A stretch of 64,000 nucleotides of DNA from Lucifuga dentata (Eukaryota; Chordata; Actinopteri; Ophidiiformes; Bythitidae): the NCBI GenBank assembly GCA_014773175.1, contig VXCM01001340.1, positions 42,139-106,138 of the forward strand, written 5' to 3'. The stretch's first letter is position 1, and the number at the start of each line of letters is the position of its first letter. Below are positions 59,401 through 64,000 of the stretch, piece after piece. The notes below the pieces were generated by a model. That model was not told where the DNA came from, ran no database searches, and saw only the letters and a program-made list of their open reading frames with translations. The translations under genes and the position numbers were made by a program.

Positions 59401-61197
59401 GTAAAGCGCTGTTATGACCTGCACACACAATGGATCTTCCAGACTCTGGAAATAAATAAAGAAACATTAAGGAATAACAACTGACACTCATACATTATGT
59501 TTCTACATTATGCATTTTTCTTAGCGTTTGAATATATACCAAACTGGCAGACAAAATGCAGCTTTTTGTTGCAGTCTGTTGTGGCTTTCCATTGGAAGGC
59601 TGAGTTTCTCTGTATGTGTCCACAAGCTGCTCCTGGCTGTGGGCTGCTCACCCAATTTGAATAGATAACATCTGAATTGTCCAGCCAAGAGAGATGACCT
59701 GAGGATGAAACACATCAGCAGAATGCAGCACAGACCATCAAGCAGAGACCTTTATTTAGGTTGATTAAAGACGGACTCCACCAATTTTACACCTTGACGA
59801 TCAGCATGATGTTGTTCCTTATTGTTTTAGGCTTAATTCTTCCCCTTCGTACGCATGTTTTTGACATTTGTAGTCTTTAGCACCAATACAGCCATTTCTC
59901 CAGACATTAGGGTTAGGGATAGGGTCAGACATTTTTCTAACCCTAACCCTAACCCTCTTTGAAAAAAGTTTTCAAAGGCTGTGCAAAAACACAAAATACA
60001 CTGAAAAGTATCCATTCACACTGAGGACCTGTAGTGAAGCACACAGCAGAACAAAGGGCAGAATATTCATGAACCTGCCATGCATTTATGGATTCAACAA
60101 CAACAACAAAGATGTGCATTAAAATTAGTCTGTGGTCCTCAGCATGATATTAACTGTTCAGATGAGGGCAAAAACAAAAAAAAAAAATTCTAATGTGCCA
60201 CATGCTCATATTCAAGCTTCTTACAACTGCTAAAATGGTAATTTCCTATAATAATGATAATAATAAGAACCTACAATATAATTAAAGTTTGCAGATTACA
60301 TTTTGAAAATGTCAATGTTGGTGCTATAAAACCCATTACTGTTTTATGATTTCTTTCTCTAATTAGCTTTTTCACTTCTTTCATATTTTTAAAACATTCA
60401 ACATTCAACATACATACATACATACATATACTGTATATATGTATATATAAAATGGAAGCCACTTCAGCTTAAGTATGCACACATAATTCTCTTCAGAAAA
60501 TGTAGCATGTGTGCTTTTCTTAAGAAAATGTAGCTTTAGTTTTTCTCAAAAAGATTAAGTAATTTTTTTAGCTGAATATGTTTATTAGAAGTTTTTTGTT
60601 TGATTGTTACAGGAAGTTGTGTTGCGGGTAGACTGATGGAGCTTTACTCAGTGACCATCACGAAAATAAATTATTAACAACTCTACTGACAATGACTTGA
60701 ATGGTCTCCTTCAGTGTCATGGAATCTTTGTTTTGTGCTTTTACGTGTTTAACTTTTTTTTACATTTCAGTGTTTGTAGTGCTAATTAGTTGCCCATGGG
60801 CATAATGCTGTCTCAGCTGATAAAAACAATAATTCATGTATGTACAACAGTTCCCTCTATTTCTTATTTTTGTTTTCTTACCTTCAGCAGTAGTCAGATC
60901 TTGCATTGTTGGAGATGTTGTGGATGCGACTCCGAGCCACCAGTCCTTCTCAGCATCAAGGTGTCTCTGGAGGAAATGCTGAGTTTCTTCATTGAGGATA
61001 AATGCAAGATGTCCGCCATTCTGCTCACACCAATCCTGGGCACCCAAAAAAGTGTACTGGACACCCACAAACTCATAACAAGAGTTTCGAAAAGCCTTTT
61101 GGTTTTCTGCACAGGACACATCAGCCTCTGTCTCACTCTGAGCACAGGACAGACATCTAAGTGTCATCAGGATCAACAGTTGGAGAACCGTCCACAT
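31683..61197 (-). CDS. pkd1l2: Polycystin-1-like protein 2, complete coding sequence in 44 exons
   Basis: Large receptor-channel subunit of the polycystin-1 family, on the cell or ciliary membrane. Exons in transcription order (window coordinates): 60882-61197, 59540-59698, 59260-59445, 58358-58468, 57175-57322, 56496-56725, 56203-56393, 53649-53868, 52716-52861, 52484-52625, 52125-52314, 51715-51847, 51476-51629, 50555-51121, 50237-50379, 49961-50146, 48500-48637, 47744-47890, 47529-47653, 47113-47233, 46803-46934, 45378-45491, 44913-45027, 44624-44814, 44302-44532, 43442-43543, 42745-42923, 42164-42310, 41332-41531, 40792-41036, 40423-40621, 39149-39367, 38006-38232, 37721-37817, 37488-37613, 37118-37303, 35803-36133, 35421-35554, 35146-35273, 34706-34866, 33458-33668, 33151-33252, 32865-32996, 31683-31889. 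The sum is 7,869 nt, 2,622 residues, close to the human protein (about 2,460). All junctions are in phase with GT-AG sites. C-type lectin followed by SUEL lectin, GPS, PLAT and polycystin channel identifies PKD1L2; PKD1L3 lacks the SUEL domain. A small phase-neutral exon could still be missed. Confidence 0.93.
32347..32530. mobile_element. Short TIR element (Harbinger-like MITE)
   Basis: Ends AGGCTGATTTATACTTAACG and, reversed, TGGCCAGTTTATGCTTACGG, matching at about 14 of 19 positions. It is CG-richer than its surroundings and lies in the last pkd1l2 intron. Family assignment is by resemblance only. Confidence 0.45.
32865..35273 (-). CDS. pkd1l2: pkd1l2 exons 39-43: channel helices and pore
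   Basis: Exons 35146-35273, 34706-34866, 33458-33668, 33151-33252 and 32865-32996, residues about 2310-2554. Helices include [58 protein letters not shown] and [15 protein letters not shown]. The pore-loop exon reads [19 protein letters not shown] and NYSE, followed by the last helix ending [19 protein letters not shown]. The signature NLFISVIL of polycystin channels is intact. Confidence 0.94.
33960..34600. mobile_element. TTAA-flanked MITE, copy C
   Basis: Starts TTAAAGGACCATACCAGTAG and TTTTGCATGTTTAAGCCTAA; the 3' end is degraded. The interior TCTGCCAGGGAATACAGTCC block matches the other copies. In the intron between pkd1l2 exons 40 and 41. Confidence 0.65.
35421..36133 (-). CDS. pkd1l2: pkd1l2 exons 37-38: polycystin (TOP) extracellular domain and S2-like helix start
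   Basis: Exons 35803-36133 and 35421-35554, residues about 2155-2309. Polycystin-domain hallmarks: [20 protein letters not shown] over the junction, [21 protein letters not shown], the polycystin motif [10 protein letters not shown], and [18 protein letters not shown]. The family's disulfide cysteines and the GGGF motif are present. Confidence 0.94.
36537..36967. mobile_element. Transposon with CTCGAGTATAAGCC ends
   Basis: Left end TACTGTATATACTCGAGTAT; reversed right end TACTGCATATACTCGAGTGT, then AAGCC on both. A related copy starts at 62783. An N at 36884 lies inside. In the intron between pkd1l2 exons 36 and 37. Confidence 0.65.
37118..38232 (-). CDS. pkd1l2: pkd1l2 exons 33-36: membrane segments 4-6
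   Basis: Exons 38006-38232, 37721-37817, 37488-37613 and 37118-37303, residues about 1943-2154. Helices are [39 protein letters not shown] with [12 protein letters not shown], and [14 protein letters not shown]. Between the last two lies the conserved [14 protein letters not shown] loop. For exon 33 an acceptor at 38246 is the stronger-looking site but breaks the frame; 38232 keeps it. Confidence 0.9.
39149..41531 (-). CDS. pkd1l2: pkd1l2 exons 29-32: membrane segments 2-3 and cytoplasmic loop
   Basis: Exons 41332-41531, 40792-41036, 40423-40621 and 39149-39367, residues about 1655-1942. It contains [20 protein letters not shown] before helix 2, then the very conserved [20 protein letters not shown] of helix 3. 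The long loop carries Ser/Thr and acidic stretches and the helical segment [15 protein letters not shown]. Exon 32 must end at G|GTAACC (39149) to keep frame; its ORF otherwise runs on 20 codons to a stop. Confidence 0.88.
39715..40251. mobile_element. TTAA-flanked MITE, copy D
   Basis: Starts TTAAAGGACTATACC; reversed 3' end TCAAAGGACCATACCGGCCA. A stray second 3' end (GCCGGTATGGTCCTTTAA) sits about 100 bases on, at 40334..40351. Close upstream of exon 31 in window order. Confidence 0.7.
41241..42105. repeat. Direct repeat flanking pkd1l2 exon 29
   Basis: AATATGTTGCTCTTTGGTTG occurs at about 41255 and 42081, each preceded by TTCACAAAAG and followed by TCATT. The two repeats lie in the introns on either side of exon 29, about 0.8 kb apart. 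Confidence 0.8.
41605..41651. repeat. Perfect 22-bp inverted repeat
   Basis: Arms 41605..41626 and 41630..41651 are exact reverse complements with a 3-base loop (ATG). AT-rich, in the intron between exons 28 and 29 of pkd1l2. Confidence 0.95.
42164..43543 (-). CDS. pkd1l2: pkd1l2 exons 26-28: PLAT domain
   Basis: Exons 43442-43543, 42745-42923 and 42164-42310, residues about 1513-1654. PLAT/LH2 landmarks are [61 protein letters not shown] and the closing [16 protein letters not shown] domains bind lipid or protein partners at the inner membrane face, which suits the first intracellular loop of polycystin-1 proteins. Confidence 0.94.
43932..43980. repeat. Perfect 22-bp inverted repeat
   Basis: Arms 43932..43953 and 43959..43980 are exact reverse complements around TAACT. 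Part of the arm plus loop (GTTAATAACATACTAACTG) recurs at about 44202..44220. In the intron between exons 25 and 26. Confidence 0.95.
44302..45491 (-). CDS. pkd1l2: pkd1l2 exons 22-25: GAIN end, GPS and first membrane segment
   Basis: Exons 45378-45491, 44913-45027, 44624-44814 and 44302-44532, residues about 1296-1512. The GPS has the canonical pattern: W in [18 protein letters not shown], then CLCNHLTMF. The HL|T triad needed for autoproteolysis is intact, placing the cut near residue 1452. The first membrane helix follows ([19 protein letters not shown]). The ATG-started ORF inside exon 25 is not a separate gene. Confidence 0.93.
45640..45930 (+). mobile_element. ZBED/hAT-like N-terminal remnant
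   Basis: Plus-strand reading [13 protein letters not shown] with a following VWKLFG-like frame, resembling the N-terminus of ZBED-type hAT proteins and matching the reversed copy near 20200. Frameshifted and stopped. In the intron between pkd1l2 exons 21 and 22. Confidence 0.45.
46803..50379 (-). CDS. pkd1l2: pkd1l2 exons 15-21: REJ end and GAIN-like region
   Basis: Exons 50237-50379, 49961-50146, 48500-48637, 47744-47890, 47529-47653, 47113-47233 and 46803-46934, residues about 965-1295. The REJ end reads [18 protein letters not shown]. After it come helical segments ([49 protein letters not shown]) typical of the helical part of GAIN domains. The last exons are polar and rich in Ser and Asn. 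Confidence 0.85.
49175..49716. mobile_element. TTAA-flanked MITE, copy E
   Basis: Starts TTAAAGGACATACC and TTTTGCATGTTTGAG; 3' end GGCTCAAACATGCAAAATCA and GGATGGTCC. Carries the shared CCTGGGACTATATTCCCTGG block. In the intron between exons 16 and 17. Confidence 0.7.
50555..51121 (-). CDS. pkd1l2: pkd1l2 exon 14: Thr/Ser mucin-like tract and REJ continuation
   Basis: The largest exon (567 nt), residues about 776-964. Roughly residues 800-918 are a low-complexity tract of Thr and Ser with recurring SNSKG and SKG spacers between runs of four to seven Thr; it is encoded by imperfect ACC and AGC triplet repeats. After it the REJ-like sequence resumes with [14 protein letters not shown] and [13 protein letters not shown]. 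The tract should be O-glycosylated and extended. The plus-strand reading of the same DNA gives a long Leu/Val ORF that is only a shadow. Confidence 0.9.
50698..51045. repeat. Coding triplet repeat (GGT/GCT, plus strand)
   Basis: Imperfect GGT and GCT/GCTGTT triplets, read on the minus strand as ACC (Thr), AGC (Ser) and AAC (Asn). Units of about 40-60 bases recur around GCCTTTGCTGTTGCTG. It lies wholly inside pkd1l2 exon 14. Confidence 0.9.
51476..57322 (-). CDS. pkd1l2: pkd1l2 exons 5-13: REJ-like extracellular region
   Basis: Exons 57175-57322, 56496-56725, 56203-56393, 53649-53868, 52716-52861, 52484-52625, 52125-52314, 51715-51847 and 51476-51629, residues about 258-775. The region has Ig/PKD-like beta segments ([23 protein letters not shown]) followed by a cysteine-rich stretch (YEWQCGKDCKC, LSCLEGC) expected of a receptor-for-egg-jelly module. 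N-glycosylation sites are frequent (NVT, NVS, NNS, NRT). Exon 12 has two in-frame acceptors, 51847 and 51841. The 2.3-kb intron between exons 7 and 8 contains a hAT element. Confidence 0.85.
53360..53421. repeat. (GA)n microsatellite
   Basis: About 30 AG units with one CA interruption, in the intron between pkd1l2 exons 8 and 9. Confidence 0.95.
54158..56103. mobile_element. hAT-type element in pkd1l2 intron
   Basis: Ends CAGAGGTGGGTAGTAAC and, reversed, CAGAGGTGGGTAGAGTAG. Flanks AATATGAC (54150..54157) and AATATGTT (56104..56111) agree at 6 of 8. Subterminal ACTTAAGTAA / ACTTGAGT motifs as in the element at 8255. Occupies most of the intron between exons 7 and 8. A possible decayed BED segment near 55625..55655 (plus strand) ends at GTGGTAAG; a 54-base block is duplicated across an N at 54322. 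Confidence 0.7.
58358..59445 (-). CDS. pkd1l2: pkd1l2 exons 3-4: SUEL-type (galactose-binding) lectin domain
   Basis: Exons 59260-59445 and 58358-58468, residues about 159-257. The order of motifs is that of rhamnose/galactose-binding lectins: [17 protein letters not shown], then DDGVYGR near the first third, then the cysteine pairs of CQGRQVCQ, and [14 protein letters not shown] at the end. This domain separates PKD1L2 from PKD1L3. Confidence 0.92.
59540..59698 (-). CDS. pkd1l2: pkd1l2 exon 2: second part of C-type lectin domain
   Basis: Residues about 106-158. It reads [20 protein letters not shown] and ends with the closing cysteines, [12 protein letters not shown]. The positions of the calcium/sugar motifs hold QPG instead of EPN or QPD, and there is no WND, so calcium-dependent sugar binding is probably lost. 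The true frame differs from the longer ATG-started ORF in the same place. Confidence 0.9.
59908..59956. repeat. Inverted telomere-like repeat
   Basis: TTAGGGTTAGGGATAGGG followed, after a 12-base spacer, by CTAACCCTAACCCTAACCC. In intron 1 of pkd1l2. Confidence 0.85.
60882..61197 (-). CDS. pkd1l2: pkd1l2 exon 1: start codon, signal peptide, first part of C-type lectin domain
   Basis: The ATG at 61197..61195 has G at -3 and opens a 19-residue hydrophobic signal peptide ([19 protein letters not shown]). The lectin domain begins at about residue 29 with CAENQKAF and CYEF, then [12 protein letters not shown] and WWLGVAS, typical of the C-type lectin fold. The exon ends in phase 1 at GAAG|GTAAG. 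Confidence 0.93.
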
Positions 61198-62548
61198 CGC
61201 TCCTTTCTGAAGCTGTTTTCTCTTTCAGGAAAAAAAGGTTATTTTGGTGCACAGATCTTACAACCATTAGAGGAACAGGTTCAGTGAATCTTTTTAAACT
61301 TCAAATGCTTCAAAGTCCTCCGTATGTATTCTCATTTAGGCTTAGCTCACTTTTTCTTTCTCTTGAACCTGAGTCCATTTTACCCTGCAGTCACTGTGGA
61401 AGGATAATCATCTACCTTGATGACATGCTGCTTTTAAATGGTTCTGACAAGAGGCTCTCACACACCTTTTCTTGGATTCAATGAAAACATGTTTGACTAG
61501 TGGCCACATTCAGGAGAATCTATAAATGCATTATCTACAGTATGTACACAAGCTGCAACAAAGAGAAACCTAAAAATGAAGCTTCAGCCATGTATGGATA
61601 ATTAGCTGTAGCTCAGGTTTTCTGTTTACAATAGAACCATTCAAGGGACAAAATTTCCTATAAGGGCTCCATAACAGTAGCCTCTGAGCACTGAACAACC
61701 ATTTCTGAGCACAGAATAGCTAAGTGACAAAACAGAAGCCATTAAAAAAACAGAATTCAGGCCTGTCTAAATTTAGAAAAACAATCTTCATTGAATCATC
61801 CCAAAATATCGTAATATACTGTACTACGAGACTAATGTAAAACTCAAAACAAAGCCTAAGAGATATGTTTAGCACAAGGACAGCAAACTCATCAGAAACA
61901 AAACACAGTGGCTTCTTAACTCCTGCCATTAAAATGTGATATCTGTGTCCAGACATGTTATCTGGATAATACAAGCCGATGATGGGACTTGAAGTTTACA
62001 CCTTGCATTAAAAAGTGTTCTCATTACCTGGATTCTGCCTACATTAAATCACAGTAAACAGGCCCTTGTGCTATTAAAGATCATCCTTCCTCCTTTCTGC
62101 AGGGACAAGCTCCATTCATATTTTTTACTCGTATGGTTTTTGTGCAATTTGTCACTGTTGGTGTTCCACATATTTTCAATCAATATCAATTTTACCTTAA
62201 ACAATACATATGTGAACTGACTAAAAAAAAATCTTTATCCTTCTAAATATATTAACATCACTGCAAATGCAAATTAATCACATGGCAGCATAAAATCAGT
62301 TGTTTCACCTCTAATCATTTGTTTCATGAACCAGTCACATCAACAATCAACAAGGCTAAAGAGTGACCTCTAGAGTACACCAAGTAAAACTTCATGAGAA
62401 TGTTTTCCACACAGACAGAACATTACAAGGAGAACAGAGGCACAAACCTTTCTTACCCTGCATAATTAAGAGGATGGATTTTTATTTCTCAGAAAGGAGT
62501 GTATGTTCTACATTAGTGCCTTTTCTATCCCACATGACATTTACTTTT
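61198..62548. promoter_or_regulatory. Upstream region of pkd1l2
   Basis: Should hold the 5' UTR and promoter. The DNA is AT-rich with no CpG island and no convincing TATA box. A non-coding first exon cannot be excluded: the minus strand has a pyrimidine-rich run ending in CTTTTTTTCCTGAAAG shortly before the ATG. Confidence 0.3.
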
Positions 62549-62632
62549 TAGGGTTAGAGTTAACCCTACCCTAACCCCATCCTAACCCTAACCACGTCCT
62601 AACCCTAACTCTTCCCAAACCCTAACCCCTAA
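62549..62632. repeat. Telomere-like repeat array
   Basis: Degenerate CCCTAA units (about ten) with a short TAGGGTTAGAGTTAACCC start in opposite orientation. About 1.4 kb upstream of the pkd1l2 start codon. Confidence 0.85.
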
Positions 62633-62782
62633 TGCACTAACAGACAGTGCAGACAGTCTTGTCCCGAAATGAGGACGGCTGGGTGAACAGGAGATACTGA
62701 AAAAATTTAATAATTTGTTATAATTTTATATAAATTTGCATTTACAATTCTGTGCGCAATGGCAAACCATTCAGCTCCAAAC

Positions 62783-63000
62783 TCATTTATATACTCAACT
62801 ATAAACCAATCTCAAGTATAAGCCAACCCGATTTTGACCTGCAAATTTAGATTTTTAAAGAAACCCCATATAAGCCAGCCCCTGATGTTGTTCCATCAAT
62901 TTATTTGTTTAGCAAATTACCTGTTTTTTTCTGAGAATTGTCATAGTATTCCTGTGATTTTCTGAAAATAATCCATGGTATTGTTTACCCTGGATTATTT
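62783..63000. mobile_element. Second copy of the CTCGAGTATAAGCC-type transposon end
   Basis: Matches 36537..36740 through TATAAGCCAACCC, TTTTGACCTGCAAA, GATGTTGTTCCATCAATTTA and TTTTCTGAAAATA. It directly precedes the transposase-like fragment at 63315, which may belong to the same element. Confidence 0.7.
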
Positions 63001-63314
63001 TCAGGAAATCACATCTCCATGTTTTCTGTGTGCTCCTTGCTGCGTTCATGAGTTTTCATATTACTGATATTTTTCCACGTCCGACAGCTGCCAAGCTCTG
63101 TCTCTTTTTCCGAAGAGACGACAGCCTAAACAAAACACAGCATCCGCACTGACTGAATAAATTAGCCATGTCCTTGTTATTTTCTCCCCGTTTTTCATTA
63201 TTTCATAGTTTTCTTTTGTAAACCTTCGTGTATTTTGGGGAAACTTGAAATCACTTATTTGAATGGGGCCTTTTTTTTTTTTTTTTTTANTTTTTTTTTT
63301 TTTTTTTTAACAAT

Positions 63315-63813
63315 TTAAATTCTCTGCTTGTCTGTTAACTTATCTGGCCACAATGCAGGGTCTTCACTAACAGCTACAGTCTCACCGATTTGCTGCTCCC
63401 ACTGGCGCTGATTATCCGCTCCATGCTGGCGCCGGCGCAACTGCTAGTTGAGGTTGCTGGGCCGGAGCGGTGGGTGCATAACTTACTGTGTTAACGGTCG
63501 CTTGCTCAGCCTCTTCAGTTAACATTAACGTTTCACCTGCTGGATGAGGATGCTGAGCTGGAGCGGTGGTTGTACAGGCCGAGGCAGCAGTGCTGCTAAT
63601 GTTAGCTAGCTCTGTCTCTAACTTTGCTGTAACGCTGAAGTCTGTTACTTGTTGCTTCTCCGTCGGCGTTGTTGTGGCGGAGTCTCCGGCAGTTTTAAAG
63701 AATGATGTTAGTTTAGGTAAACTGTCCTTAAACTGGTTTTCCTCCCTTTTTCTCTTTCGCTTCTCGTATCCACTTTGAAAACGCTTCTTCCTACACTGGT
63801 AACACTCGACTGC
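63315..63813 (-). pseudogene. ZMYM/hAT-type transposase-like N-terminal fragment
   Basis: Minus-strand reading starts at a possible acceptor (TGACAG, 63814) with CRKKRFQSGYEKRKRKRE, then LPKLTSFFKT, a polar Thr/Ala/Gln stretch, and after one frameshift QWEQQIGETVAVSED, then PALWPDKLTDKQR. Basic N-terminus, PKLTSFF and ALWP..LTD are features of hAT-derived proteins related to ZMYM1/ZMYM5. There is no start codon, and TAA follows at 63315, so it is a broken piece. Confidence 0.6.
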
Positions 63814-63935
63814 CTGTCATTGACCTTGTCTCAAATTTCCACGTCATTTCTTTTGGCGCAAACGCAGCCGACAGGACTGTCAGGGTGGAAGAGTCCATTA
63901 AACGTGAAATGTGGGCGATAATGAATATTGTTAAA

Positions 63936-64000
63936 TCTTCTTCTTCTTTTCCTTTCTGCTTTTCCCTTCAGGGGTCATCACAGCGAATCATCTGCCTCCA
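63936..64000 (+). repeat. Start of a common fish dispersed repeat
   Basis: TTCTTCTTCTTTTCCTTTCTG then CCCTTCAGGGGTCATCACAG and GCGAATCATCTGCCTCCA, a phrase often repeated in fish genomes. Runs off the window. Confidence 0.5.

Noticed and set aside
31683..61197. Identification of the polycystin as pkd1l3 or pkd1
   Set aside because: A SUEL lectin domain follows the C-type lectin domain, and there are no leucine-rich repeats or PKD repeat array.
60790..61287. 165-codon plus-strand ORF, the longest by ATG-to-stop
   Set aside because: It lies opposite pkd1l2 exon 1 and its 5' flank. The minus strand has the signal peptide and C-type lectin motifs.

Overview
This window is nuclear DNA from a ray-finned (teleost) fish. 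The reasons are AT-rich sequence, GT-AG introns with short exons, two vertebrate-type membrane protein genes that could be assembled exon by exon, and many fish-type repeats: L2/Maui-like LINE pieces, hAT elements with 8-bp target duplications, tRNA-like SINE pieces and MITEs. It is eukaryotic throughout. I saw no operon, CRISPR array, rRNA or tRNA gene.

Layout. (1) 1247..23771, plus strand: the last seven coding exons of a parathyroid hormone 2 receptor gene (pth2r), from the third transmembrane helix to the stop codon. The 5' exons lie before the window. (2) 23772..31682: gene-poor intergenic DNA with a MITE, an L2-like LINE fragment and two unexplained short ORFs. (3) 31683..61197, minus strand: what looks like a complete polycystin-1-like 2 gene (pkd1l2). 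I placed 44 coding exons whose phases agree at every junction, giving 7,869 nt and 2,622 residues. The predicted protein has a signal peptide, C-type lectin domain, SUEL-type lectin domain, REJ-like region, an unusual Thr/Ser mucin-like tract, a GAIN/GPS region with an intact HL|T cleavage site, PLAT domain, 11 membrane segments, a polycystin (TOP) extracellular domain and a pore region. (4) 61198..64000: upstream DNA with telomere-like repeats and a decayed transposase-like (ZMYM/hAT type) fragment.

The two genes converge, with stop codons about 7.9 kb apart. pth2r would encode a class B, Gs/Gq-coupled peptide receptor. pkd1l2 would encode a lectin-headed receptor-channel subunit. Nothing in the sequence shows that they work together. 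Exon joins were made by reading frames and splice sites by eye; no alignment or transcript was available.

The most notable non-genic structures are a TTAA-flanked MITE family with five copies spread over both genes and the spacer, a pogo-like MITE nested in a hAT element with both target duplications visible, an L2-like LINE nested in another hAT element that keeps a BED-finger remnant, and two perfect 22-bp inverted repeats in pkd1l2 introns. Sixteen single N positions, several flanked by exact duplicates, look like unresolved contig joins.
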